Shown piece by piece: positions 55,933 to 64,000 of a stretch of 64,000 bases of DNA. Position 1 is the first letter of the stretch, and each line of letters starts with the position of its first letter. The stretch covers positions 63,124 through 127,123 of the forward strand of contig NZ_NXGV01000006.1 of NCBI RefSeq assembly GCF_002407605.1, given 5' to 3'. Made by a program: the position numbers and the translations under genes. This stretch comes from Marinobacter sp. ANT_B65. GTDB lineage: Bacteria > Pseudomonadota > Gammaproteobacteria > Pseudomonadales > Oleiphilaceae. The notes below the pieces were generated by a model. The model searched no databases and had not been told where the DNA came from. It was given only the letters and a program-made list of their open reading frames with translations.

Positions 55933-56337
55933 TCAACTACGGGCGGTATAGTCCTGGTAGGACTTCTCTTCTACAAACCTCGACCCGAGCGCAAGATTAA
56001 TGTCTTTCTTCAGCGCTGCCCGCTTATCATTCGTAACATATACGGCACGAGCCAGCTCAATGAATCTGGGCCCAAAATTCTGTGCAGCCTCTTCATCCCG
56101 GATATCATCCTCAATAACCCAAAGCTCTTCATTAACCGCTTTCAGCTGTTTACGCAGATCGGCAATGGCGTTCTGATCCTTTACTGCCTCGTTCCAGGTC
56201 GCACTGAGTTCATCCAGTTCGAGCCGAACATTATGCAGCTTGGCTTCATCCTTGATACGTTCGGATTTGATTTCCAGAATAGTGATCTTATCGAGAACTT
56301 CGCCGAAAGAAACCGGAACTTTAATGACATCAGCCAT
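55933..56337 (-). CDS. DUF6165-type small protein
   Basis: A 134 aa protein of unknown function resembling the DUF6165 family. The start at 56337 gives MADVIKVPVSFGEVLDKITI, with AGGTG upstream; a longer frame lacks support. The body is helical and highly charged (a coiled-coil-like stretch between about 20 and 90: EIKSERIKDEAKLHNVRLEL). No membrane helix or signal peptide is seen. It lies downstream of ilvE in the glnE-ilvE direction, just where the LPS locus of relatives begins, so a role linked to glycan assembly is possible. Confidence 0.65.
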   Translation of the reverse strand: MADVIKVPVSFGEVLDKITILEIKSERIKDEAKLHNVRLELDELSATWNEAVKDQNAIADLRKQLKAVNEELWVIEDDIRDEEAAQNFGPRFIELARAVYVTNDKRAALKKDINLALGSRFVEEKSYQDYTARS

Positions 56338-56376
56338 TTTCTGCACCTGCCAATTTGATGAATTTAAAAACAAAGA

Positions 56377-56409
56377 AGCCGCCCGACTACCTGACAGCAG
56401 CGGACGGCT
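56377..56409 (-). terminator. Terminator-like hairpin after ilvE
   Basis: A 9-base stem, including one G-U pair in RNA, joins 56377-56385 and 56401-56409 around a 15-base loop. On the minus strand it is followed by a short TCTTTGTTT run. It lies just after the ilvE stop, so read-through into the DUF6165-type gene may be reduced. Confidence 0.5.
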
Positions 56410-56426
56410 ACAAAAAAAATTTACTC

Positions 56427-57353
56427 TCAGCTTTTGACCGACGTCAGCCAGTCGCTATGCTGCGGGAGCTTTCCTTTAACCGCATCGAAATACATTGCCT
56501 GCAGTTTTTCAGTAACCGGTCCGCGCTTACCTGCGCCAATAACACGACCGTCCAGCTCACGAATTGGTAACACTTCAGCTGCTGTGCCCGTAAAGAAGGC
56601 CTCGTCAGCAATGTATACTTCATCACGGGTGATGCGTCGTTCTTTCACAGGGATACCAAGGTCGCCTGCAAAGTCCAGGATCGTCTGACGGGTAATGCCT
56701 TCAAGGCAAGATGTCAGCTCGGGCGTATGCAAGACGCCATTACGCATGATGAAGATATTCTCACCGGAACCTTCCGCTACATAGCCTTCATTATCCAACA
56801 AGAGCGCTTCTTCACAACCACTGGCAATAGCTTCATTCAACGCCAGCATGGAGTTGATATAGTTGCCATTAGCCTTGGCCTTACACATGGTGATGTTGAC
56901 ATGGTGGCGCGTATAAGACGATGTGCGCACTTTGATGCCGATTTCTTTGGCTTCTGGCGACATATATGAAGGCCAGCTCCAGGCGGCGACCATCACATGA
57001 ACTTTCAGGTTATCTGCACGCAGTCCCATTCCTTCTGAACCCAGAAAAACCATCGGACGCAGATAAGCTTCGTCGAGGTTATTCTCCCACACGGCCGCAC
57101 ACTGAGCTTCATTGAGCTCTTCTTTGCTGAAGGGGATTTTCATGTTCAGAATATGGGCAGACCGGAACAGTCGATCCGTATGGTCCTTCAGGCGAAAAAT
57201 AGCCGCGCCATTCGCAGTGCTGTAGGCTCGCACCCCTTCAAAACAGCCCAGGCCGTAGTGCAGAGTGTGGGTCAGGACGTGGGTTTTGGCTTCGCGCCAG
57301 GGAACCATTTCACCATCCAGCCAAATAACGCCATCGCGATCAGCCATCGACAT
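56427..57353 (-). CDS. ilvE: Branched-chain amino-acid aminotransferase
   Basis: A fold-type IV PLP enzyme (308 aa) doing the last step of Ile, Leu and Val synthesis. HTLHYGLGCFEGVRAY (about 29-44), the PLP-lysine region ITMCKAKANGNYINSML (about 154-170) and EGYVAEGSGENIF (about 188-200) are all typical. AGGAG lies 8 bases before the ATG at 57353. The order glnE-ilvE on one strand with LPS core genes following is the same as in Pseudomonas. Confidence 0.96.
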   Translation of the reverse strand: MSMADRDGVIWLDGEMVPWREAKTHVLTHTLHYGLGCFEGVRAYSTANGAAIFRLKDHTDRLFRSAHILNMKIPFSKEELNEAQCAAVWENNLDEAYLRPMVFLGSEGMGLRADNLKVHVMVAAWSWPSYMSPEAKEIGIKVRTSSYTRHHVNITMCKAKANGNYINSMLALNEAIASGCEEALLLDNEGYVAEGSGENIFIMRNGVLHTPELTSCLEGITRQTILDFAGDLGIPVKERRITRDEVYIADEAFFTGTAAEVLPIRELDGRVIGAGKRGPVTEKLQAMYFDAVKGKLPQHSDWLTSVKS

Positions 57354-57432
57354 TCTTCGTTGCTCCTAAAAAAGCAGTTTTCGGGGATCGGATATTCTAG
57401 CAGGATTTTTTGGTAGAACGACACCCAGAGCG

Positions 57433-60336
57433 CTATCCCACCATGATTTTCTGCCAGACTGACCGGATATGCCGCCGCTCGTCCATAAATGCATCACCTG
57501 CCACCTGGCTGTTAAGGTTCTGGAGCGCCCGCCGGTGAATGCTTGAACGCAGGGCAATATAGGCTTCTCGTAGCCTTTCTGCATCTTCCACCGACAATAC
57601 GCCGGCACTGCCCAGCTCTTCGAGTTGCCGGATATTGTCAGACCAGCGGGTCAATTCCGGATATGTTTCACACCATGCAAGTACGAGATATTGCACCATA
57701 AATTCGATATCCACTATTCCGCCAGCATCGTGCTTTATGTGAAAAACTTCCTTGCGCTGGCTTTCCGGGGTACCCAGGTTCGATCGCATTTTTTCACGCA
57801 TATCCAGCACCTCCTGTCGCAGCGTGTTTTTGTCACGATGCTGGCAAAGAATATCGTGCCGGATTGCCTCAAAAGCCGCGAGTGTGTTGCGGCACCCTGC
57901 GACACCCCGGGCCCGGGCAAGCGCCTGGTGCTCCCATGTCCAGGCATCGCTACGCTGATATTTTTCAAAGGCCTGCAGAGAACTTACCAGCAGCCCCGAA
58001 TTACCCGACGGCCGCAACCGCATATCGACATCATACAGCTGCCCCGAAGGAGTCTGTGCATTGAGTATATGAACAATTCGTTGCCCAAGGCGCGTATAGA
58101 ACACTGCGTTGTCAATGGACTTGTCACCATCAGTTGCCAGCTCCGGGTCCGCATTATGAACAAATACCAGGTCCAGATCAGACGTGTAGCCCAGCTCAAT
58201 CCCGCCCAGTTTTCCGTAACCAATGACTGCAAAATCCGTTTCATTGGATGCACCGTCAATCCCGCCCGGGAGGCCATGACGTGCGACCAGATTGGCAAAG
58301 GCCACATCAACAACGTGATCGAGAACAACCTCGGCAATCCATGTCAGGTAATCACTTACCTTCATCAATGACAAAGTGCCCTTCAGCTCAGATGCGGCGA
58401 CGCGGAGCGAGTGGGCCTTTTTGAAATGCCTCAGAGATTCCATCTGGTTTTCCAGATCATCGTAGGAAATCCGAAGCATCTGCTGGCGCAGATCGTCCTG
58501 AAGCTCTTTTTTTGCGGGTGGGGTATACAGGCTTTCAGCATTAAGCAATTCATCCAGCAGAAGCGGCGTCTCCGCCAGCTGCCGCGCTATCCAGGGACTC
58601 TCGCTGCAGAGCTTGACCAGCTGGGCACGAGCCCCGGGATTCTCAAGGAGCAGAACCATGTATGCAGTTCGGCGCAAAATAGCTTCCACCAGCTGTAGCA
58701 CCCGGGACAGGGTTTCTGAAGGATTCCTGACCTCGGCCAGTGCCGCCAGCAACACTGGCATGAACTGATTCAGCCGCGTACGCCCTTGCGTCTGCATTGT
58801 TTGAACCGTGCGACTGTCTCGCAAGCTACCAAGCAGAGCCAGGCTGCCAGCCGGGTCTTCGTATCCGTGCTGTTTCAGCCACTGCGCATCAGAGACCTCG
58901 TCAGCCTCTGCGAGCCAGAGTTCAAACCAGCCTTCATCAAGAGGCGACTGCGCGCCCTCCTCATCCTCTTCGGTGGCAATAATATTGGCGAAATGTGCGG
59001 CAACTTTTTCACGATGATGCGCCAGTTCTTGCCGACAGCCCTCCCAGTCTTCAAAGCCCATGATCAGCGCAACCCGCATTCTTGAAAGCTCATCTTCAGG
59101 CAACAGCTGGGTCTGTTTGTCTTCCATTCCCTGCAGGGCATGCTCCAGATTGCGGAGAAAAACGTAGGCGTCACGAAGTTCTTTAATCACCTGCGAGGGC
59201 AGAAGCTCAAGTGCCTCGAGTTCACTCAGGATTATCAGCAGCTCCCGCTGCTGCAACTCCCTGTCACGACCACCACGGATAAGCTGAAATGCCTGAACCA
59301 CAAACTCGATTTCACGGATGCCCCCACTACCAAGCTTGATGTTGTCTTCCAGCCCTTTTCTCCGGACTTCACGGCTTATCATCGCTTTCATACTGCGCAG
59401 AGATTCAAATGCGCTGAAATCAATATACCTGCGATAGACAAATGGCCTGAGGCTTGCCATAAGAACCCGGCCGGCTGCCGGATCACCGGCCACCACCCTC
59501 GCCTTCACCATTGCGTAACGCTCCCAGTCACGCCCCTGGTCCTGGTAATAGGTTTCCAGTGCTGCAAAGCTCAGCGCAAGAGCACCACTCTGGCCATAGG
59601 GTCGGAGACGCATATCAACACGAAACACAAAGCCGTCGGCGGTAATCTGATCGAGAGCCTGAATCAGGCGCTGTCCCAGACGGATAAAAAACTGCTGATT
59701 ATCGAGAGAACGCTTTCCACCTCGGGTTTCGCCATTTCCCGGAAAAGCGAAAATCAGGTCAATATCAGAGGACACGTTCAGCTCTCGCCCACCCAGCTTC
59801 CCCATTCCAATCACGATCAGCGACTGGGGCACGTCTGAGCCTGATACCGGGTCCACACCCCAGGGAGTACCGTACTGTTCACACGCCGCACTGTGCAGCC
59901 AATCAAGAGCCCCTTGAATGCACACATCGGCAAACGCGCTTGTTGCAGCCATGGTTTCCGATAAATCAGCCCAGCGCATCAGGTCCCGCCAGATAATGCG
60001 GAACTGTGTTTCCCTGCGGAAACGGCGCAATGCGGCATGCAAAGAGGGTTCGTCTGTTACATCCCTCAGGTATTCATTCAGCCGCGCCTGAAGAAAACCC
60101 GGAGTGGTCGGTTCACTCAGCGCCCGCGACTCCAACAGAAGTCGCACCTGTTCCTGGTGCCTCTCAATTGTCTGGCGCAGAAACAGGCTCCGGGCCATTG
60201 CCTGAGCGATTACTTCAGCCGATATGCAGGCATCTCCTTGCAGCCAGTCGGGCAGACCAGCCGGAAATACCGACGGCCAACTGGCAGCGACATCGGCTGC
60301 CAGATGCGACGGAAGGCAACTCCACGGCTCAGACAT
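57433..60336 (-). CDS. glnE: Glutamine synthetase adenylyltransferase/deadenylase GlnE
   Basis: GlnE (967 aa) adds and removes AMP on glutamine synthetase under control of PII. Two nucleotidyltransferase domains are seen: GMGKLGGRELNVSSDIDLIF (about 173-192) in the N-terminal deadenylase half and GYGKLGGIELGYTSDLDLVF (about 698-717) in the C-terminal adenylylase half. The regulatory linker lies between. Both GS-x-D-x-D-type metal sites are intact. Length is normal. Confidence 0.96.
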   Translation of the reverse strand: MSEPWSCLPSHLAADVAASWPSVFPAGLPDWLQGDACISAEVIAQAMARSLFLRQTIERHQEQVRLLLESRALSEPTTPGFLQARLNEYLRDVTDEPSLHAALRRFRRETQFRIIWRDLMRWADLSETMAATSAFADVCIQGALDWLHSAACEQYGTPWGVDPVSGSDVPQSLIVIGMGKLGGRELNVSSDIDLIFAFPGNGETRGGKRSLDNQQFFIRLGQRLIQALDQITADGFVFRVDMRLRPYGQSGALALSFAALETYYQDQGRDWERYAMVKARVVAGDPAAGRVLMASLRPFVYRRYIDFSAFESLRSMKAMISREVRRKGLEDNIKLGSGGIREIEFVVQAFQLIRGGRDRELQQRELLIILSELEALELLPSQVIKELRDAYVFLRNLEHALQGMEDKQTQLLPEDELSRMRVALIMGFEDWEGCRQELAHHREKVAAHFANIIATEEDEEGAQSPLDEGWFELWLAEADEVSDAQWLKQHGYEDPAGSLALLGSLRDSRTVQTMQTQGRTRLNQFMPVLLAALAEVRNPSETLSRVLQLVEAILRRTAYMVLLLENPGARAQLVKLCSESPWIARQLAETPLLLDELLNAESLYTPPAKKELQDDLRQQMLRISYDDLENQMESLRHFKKAHSLRVAASELKGTLSLMKVSDYLTWIAEVVLDHVVDVAFANLVARHGLPGGIDGASNETDFAVIGYGKLGGIELGYTSDLDLVFVHNADPELATDGDKSIDNAVFYTRLGQRIVHILNAQTPSGQLYDVDMRLRPSGNSGLLVSSLQAFEKYQRSDAWTWEHQALARARGVAGCRNTLAAFEAIRHDILCQHRDKNTLRQEVLDMREKMRSNLGTPESQRKEVFHIKHDAGGIVDIEFMVQYLVLAWCETYPELTRWSDNIRQLEELGSAGVLSVEDAERLREAYIALRSSIHRRALQNLNSQVAGDAFMDERRHIRSVWQKIMVG

Positions 60337-60414
60337 AATGCAAACCCCTGTTTCTCTGTTATATTTCCGTTACTGTATAACGAACTTACCCCAGACTGAA
60401 CAGGCTAACACCGG

Positions 60415-61584
60415 ATGCTGAAAAACCGCTTTCCTCTTAACGCCGAACATGGGCAGAGCCAGGTACCCAGAGGCGGACTGATTCGGAAGCGGGTAAAGCG
60501 CCTGTTCATGATCTTGATGGGACTGCTGGCCACCCAAATATTGATTATCTGGTCCGTTGAAGACCTGACTCTTTTTGAGTCACTGTGGATGACGATGACC
60601 ACCATCGCCACGGTAGGCTACGGCGACTTCGCTCCCGTTACCTACGTCGGGCGGATCAGCACCATCCTGCTGATGTTCGTGGGCGCAATCACCATGCTGA
60701 CACTGATTGTCAGCGATTTTATCGAATACCGGTTCTACCGCCGGGAACGCATTCTCACCGGACGCTGGATTTATAAAATGAACAACCACATTGTTATCAT
60801 AAATACCCCGAAACACGGCGGCGTGACCTACTTCATGCGCTTCGCAACGCAGATCCGTTCGGTTGAAGGTTATGAAACCATTCCCATCATGCTACTTACC
60901 CGCGAATTTCCGAACGGCCTTCCTGCCGAACTGTCCGACCTGGGCATAGTTCACTTTCATGGATCGGGATTCGATCCCGAAGCCCTGAAAGCCGTGCACG
61001 CAGGAAGTGCAAAGTACATTGTTGTGCTGGCAGCCGATGAATCCGATCCTCACTCAGACAGCCTCACATTCGATATAGCCCACCGTCTGGGCGAGCTCAA
61101 CCTTGGCCCGAAAACAACAGTAGAATGTGTAACAGACACCAACCGAAGCCGTTTCAAAGCGCTCGGGGTTCAGGCCGTTATACGTCCCGTTCGCACCTAT
61201 CCTGAAATCATGGTACGCGCTGTGGTTGCGCCGGGGTCGGAAAAAGTGCTGGAAGACATGTTCAACTATGAGCAGGACCATCCGCACAGGTACGACCTGA
61301 AGCTGGACGACCTCAACTGGGCTGACATAGTCAGTGCTTTGATTCGCCACGGCATAGGCACTGCGCTGGCGTACATCGATGAGAATGATGAAGTCATCTG
61401 CCACCCACCCGTGACAGGTGAAATTCAAGGCAAAGGGCTTATCGTACTGGTCAGATCAAGTGACACACCGGACCTTGAAGTAGTTAAAGAGGCACTGCAG
61501 CGCTATCGTACTTTTATGGAGAAATGGAGAAATATGCAGGACACCACAGCGACATCCAAGGCATCTCCTCCCGCAGCTAACTGA
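60415..61584 (+). CDS. Two-helix potassium channel with TrkA-N (RCK) domain
   Basis: A 389 aa ion channel. Two membrane helices (about 29-47 and 79-101) flank the pore loop with selectivity filter TVGYGDF (66-72). The cytosolic RCK/TrkA-N domain starts at IVIINTPKHGG (about 125-135) and shows LAADESDPHSDSL and VIRPVRTYPEIMVRA. It should form a tetrameric gated K+ channel of the MthK-like class. It is divergent from glnE (78-base gap) and convergent with the CYTH gene. Confidence 0.87.
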   Translation: MLKNRFPLNAEHGQSQVPRGGLIRKRVKRLFMILMGLLATQILIIWSVEDLTLFESLWMTMTTIATVGYGDFAPVTYVGRISTILLMFVGAITMLTLIVSDFIEYRFYRRERILTGRWIYKMNNHIVIINTPKHGGVTYFMRFATQIRSVEGYETIPIMLLTREFPNGLPAELSDLGIVHFHGSGFDPEALKAVHAGSAKYIVVLAADESDPHSDSLTFDIAHRLGELNLGPKTTVECVTDTNRSRFKALGVQAVIRPVRTYPEIMVRAVVAPGSEKVLEDMFNYEQDHPHRYDLKLDDLNWADIVSALIRHGIGTALAYIDENDEVICHPPVTGEIQGKGLIVLVRSSDTPDLEVVKEALQRYRTFMEKWRNMQDTTATSKASPPAAN

Positions 61585-61657
61585 GTATTCTTCCGGTTTT
61601 TACCTGTTTCCGGCAAACCTCAAACTGCCGCAGTTGTTAATAAAGCCCGGACTGGGT

Positions 61658-62548
61658 TTATCCGCTCGCCTGACGACTCAGCAGCATACCAAGCTGACAC
61701 TGGCCCATTTCAGGATCGCTCAACACACCACTTAAAGATTCGCCCCCGGCCAGACGCCCGGCAACACGGGAAAAAGCCTGCCCCAACCCGCAGGCTTCAG
61801 CTTCGGCATGAAGCGCCTGAACATCCACACCGTCAAAAGATACAACACTCTCCGTCAGCCATGCTTTACTGAGCTGCCGCAAGAAACAATCAAAGTCATC
61901 GTGCCTGGCATCGGTAGAAACAGCACTATCTGTAACTGACAGCTCTGCCGCCCTGATCCCCGCAAGATAGTATCCCTGCTCGGCTTTGCTGATCAGGTTC
62001 AGGAAAACAGGACAATGCCGGGCAAGCCTTTCAGCCCAGACCAGAAGACGGGAAGGATCACCGGATTTGAGCTCGAACTCTACTTCATTAAGCGGCTTTT
62101 GATGGCCTGCACTCTTAATGACACCGCTATCCAGCGCACATTCGATCACGGCCTTGCCATCATCCAGCATGACAATCTGCCGGGTAAAATTGGTTTCAAA
62201 CACGGGGGCCAGACGAGCCAGGTTAATATTATCCCCAAGCGGCGTGTCTGCAAGCAGGCCCAGAGATAACGAAGCTTCAGCAACGGGCCATTCCCATTCC
62301 TGGCGGCGATGAGCCCCACCGACGAACTCTCCCCGGGTTTTTAGCGTCTGAATAAAATGGCTTCCAGCCTGACGCACACGAAGAGCTGCGTGCTGACGAT
62401 TCAGCTCTGCCTCTGGCGTATCGTAATAGCAATTCACCAGAAGCTTCTTGCCCCCTTTTGCAGCTTCAGGATGGGTCAGCAGCCAATTCAGCACCGTTTT
62501 GATGCAGTCCGGATCAATACTCAGCTTGATTTCCAGCTCTTCAGCCAT
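61658..62548 (-). CDS. CYTH-domain protein (triphosphatase-like)
   Basis: A 296 aa protein. The CYTH domain (1 to about 190) has the ExExK signature ELEIKL (4-9), YYDTPEAELNRQHAALRVRQ and a Lys/Arg/Glu-rich tunnel pattern. It should bind divalent metal and hydrolyse triphosphates. E. coli YgiF, also next to glnE, has a C-terminal CHAD domain; here only about 100 residues follow, which do not obviously show the His-rich CHAD helices. The start at 62548 (AAAGGT site) was chosen because the upstream frame runs through the porin terminator. Confidence 0.82.
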   Translation of the reverse strand: MAEELEIKLSIDPDCIKTVLNWLLTHPEAAKGGKKLLVNCYYDTPEAELNRQHAALRVRQAGSHFIQTLKTRGEFVGGAHRRQEWEWPVAEASLSLGLLADTPLGDNINLARLAPVFETNFTRQIVMLDDGKAVIECALDSGVIKSAGHQKPLNEVEFELKSGDPSRLLVWAERLARHCPVFLNLISKAEQGYYLAGIRAAELSVTDSAVSTDARHDDFDCFLRQLSKAWLTESVVSFDGVDVQALHAEAEACGLGQAFSRVAGRLAGGESLSGVLSDPEMGQCQLGMLLSRQASG

Positions 62549-62585
62549 ACCTCTTGCACCTTTAATTCCGCAAACCCAAAAAACA

Positions 62586-62615
62586 AAAACCGGTGACCCT
62601 GAGGTCACCGGTTTT
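62586..62615 (-). terminator. Intrinsic terminator after the porin
   Basis: A perfect 13-base stem joins 62586-62598 and 62603-62615 around a CTGA loop. On the minus strand a T-rich run follows. It lies 29 bases beyond the porin stop codon and upstream of the CYTH start. Confidence 0.9.
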
Positions 62616-62644
62616 CAATACTGACTGACTAGCTGGTTAGCTGA

Positions 62645-63622
62645 TCAGAAGTAGTATACCGCACCAACTGCTGCGATAGTGCGCTCGTCACCAGTAGCGA
62701 CGGTGCCGTCAGGATCAGCATAGATTGAGCTGTCAGCGTTAGACAGGTAACCTTCGAAATAAACGTACATGTTGTCTGATACGTTGTGCAGCGCCTGCAG
62801 AATGATGGTGTCATTCTTGTCGTCAGTTGCGTCAACATCTTGCACCTGGTAAGACAGCGCAAACTGGTTCGCGCCCAGAGTGTACACACCCATCACGCCC
62901 ATGAGGTCATCAACGTCCTTGCGAGTCTGATATTCACCAATCAGGCTGAAGTCACCCATGCTATAGGTTGCAGTCAGACCATAGCTGTTTTCATTGTTCG
63001 GGCCTGCACCACCATCGTTAGAGTCCATAGCAGCAGAGATTTCAAGAGCGTCTACTGCGTAAGTGGCCACCAACTGGTAAGGATAAGACTTGTCTGCGCC
63101 GCCTTTAGTATCGTTGTCACCATTGATCTGAACAGCAGCTGCCAGAGTCAGGCCACCGAAGGACGGAGACATGTATTGAACCAGGTCGCCTTCGCCGGTT
63201 TCGTAATTGGCGAAAATGTCAGAACCGTATTCGTGGAAGTTACCGATTTTAACGATAGCACTCTCGTATACGGAGTCATCAGAACCAACCCATACCTGAC
63301 CGAAGCTGTCGCCTTTCACACCAATGTAGGCTTCGTCCAAAGAGTCGATACCGTTGCTGCTGGACTTGTCGTCAGCGTTGATGCCTTCGAGCTCCAGCTT
63401 GAAGAAACCAGTGATGCCCGGAGCAATTTCGTGGTCATGCTTGATGCCCAGAGTAGAACCGTTATCAGCGTGCTCAATAGCAGAACCTGCACCGTCAACA
63501 TTGGTGTGCGTTACCACGTACTGGATATTACCGTACACAGTCGGCAGGTTGCTTTCCTGAGCCAGCGCGGTGCCAGAAAAAGTGGCTGCAGCGATAGCTG
63601 ATGCAATGAGTGTTTTCTTCAT
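62645..63622 (-). CDS. Gram-negative porin (Porin_4 type)
   Basis: A 325 aa general porin. The start at 63622 gives the signal MKKTLIASAIAAATFSGTALA (cut near residue 21), with AAGGA about 8 bases upstream; a longer frame lacks a signal peptide. The mature part shows the alternating amphipathic beta-strand pattern of a 16-strand barrel. VYGNIQYVV begins the first strand, the loop-3-like region is acidic, and the terminal strand ends in YYF, the outer-membrane assembly signal. Strongly acidic loops are usual in marine bacteria. Own promoter and terminator. Confidence 0.9.
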   Translation of the reverse strand: MKKTLIASAIAAATFSGTALAQESNLPTVYGNIQYVVTHTNVDGAGSAIEHADNGSTLGIKHDHEIAPGITGFFKLELEGINADDKSSSNGIDSLDEAYIGVKGDSFGQVWVGSDDSVYESAIVKIGNFHEYGSDIFANYETGEGDLVQYMSPSFGGLTLAAAVQINGDNDTKGGADKSYPYQLVATYAVDALEISAAMDSNDGGAGPNNENSYGLTATYSMGDFSLIGEYQTRKDVDDLMGVMGVYTLGANQFALSYQVQDVDATDDKNDTIILQALHNVSDNMYVYFEGYLSNADSSIYADPDGTVATGDERTIAAVGAVYYF

Positions 63623-64000
63623 GTTGTATGTCCTTTTGCGAGTTAATTCAGTTTTTAGCAACGGGTCAATCCCGATTTCTATAAGGCGCCCCAGCACGAC
63701 TGGATGGCTCCGATTCTACGATTACCGTATGTCAGGTTTGTGACATAACAGCAACTTTTCTTATTGTTGAGGTCTGAGCTTTGCCAGATCTTTATAGTTC
63801 ATAGACTTACGGCACTCTCTTAAAGCACCAACTAATGAGTCTTTTGTAATACAACATCGCTTCGTTTGCAAATTTTTAATGCCAAACTATTAGCTCATTT
63901 GGAACCAGAAGCGCAACCCTTTATTCCTCTGTGCGCTTCGAGCATGACCCGGGAGCAAAAAATCCTTGGTTTTCGCCGACCTATCTCTCGTGCCTGTCAC
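63623..64000. promoter_or_regulatory. Porin upstream region with a perfect dyad
   Basis: These 378 bases contain no convincing gene and should carry the porin promoter on the minus strand. The only strong feature is a perfect dyad TATGTCA-N6-TGACATA at 63728-63747, about 110 bases upstream of the start. The remaining part up to the window edge is AT-rich; I see nothing else in it. Confidence 0.5.

Noticed and set aside
62786..63601. 271-codon plus-strand frame opposite the porin
   Set aside because: It is antisense to a complete porin with signal peptide and terminal Phe; no ribosome site.

Overview
The window looks like a chromosomal segment of a marine gammaproteobacterium close to Marinobacter or Pseudomonas. 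The basis is gene order: ponA divergent from pilMNOPQ-aroK; argS, a SPOR-domain gene and hslVU in series; rppH-ptsP; nudF-yqiB-cpdA divergent from tolC; and glnE-ilvE flanking a lipopolysaccharide (LPS) core cluster, as in Pseudomonas. The genus is an inference; no rRNA or tRNA gene is visible.

Layout. 1-5187 (minus): 5' end of aroK and the type IV pilus operon pilM-N-O-P-Q. 5383-20040: housekeeping genes (ponA, maeB, rpmE, priA, argS, SPOR protein, hslV, hslU) plus a large Ig-repeat lipoprotein and a patatin-like gene. 20167-32733: ptsP, rppH, a HAD phosphatase, an RlmI-type methyltransferase, gcvH, divergent metR/metE, cpdA, yqiB, nudF and tolC. 32821-55723: a cell-envelope glycan locus with about 20 genes. 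55933-63622: a DUF6165-type gene, ilvE, glnE, a potassium channel, a CYTH protein and a porin.

The glycan locus starts with waaA (Kdo transfer to lipid A), two late-acyltransferase-like genes, an ELM1-family gene, two GT4 transferases, an SGNH hydrolase, a YrbL-like kinase and manC (GDP-mannose supply). It then holds a membrane protein/GT2 fusion. A minus-strand trio follows: GT4, a CDP-glycerol-transferase-like protein and a GT52/polysialyltransferase-like protein. A tight three-gene plus-strand operon comes next: DmpG-like aldolase fused to a Maf-like domain, KdsB paralogue and HAD phosphatase. The locus ends with kdkA (Kdo kinase), a GT9 heptosyltransferase, an O-antigen ligase and two GT8 transferases. 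Genes are packed with 1-4 nt overlaps, and strand switches are marked by short 3' overlaps.

The most interesting region is 47418-50405. An aldolase with intact pyruvate-aldolase motifs, a CMP-ulosonate synthetase paralogue and a HAD phosphatase together look like a route to a CMP-activated 3-deoxy-ulosonic acid that does not use the usual PEP-dependent synthase. Two neighbouring proteins resemble transferases that use CMP-sugars. This is inference from domains and context. Other oddities are a patatin homologue with Asn at the nucleophile position, an SGNH hydrolase with Cys instead of Ser, and a fused ligase-like membrane protein lacking about 90 residues of its periplasmic loop.
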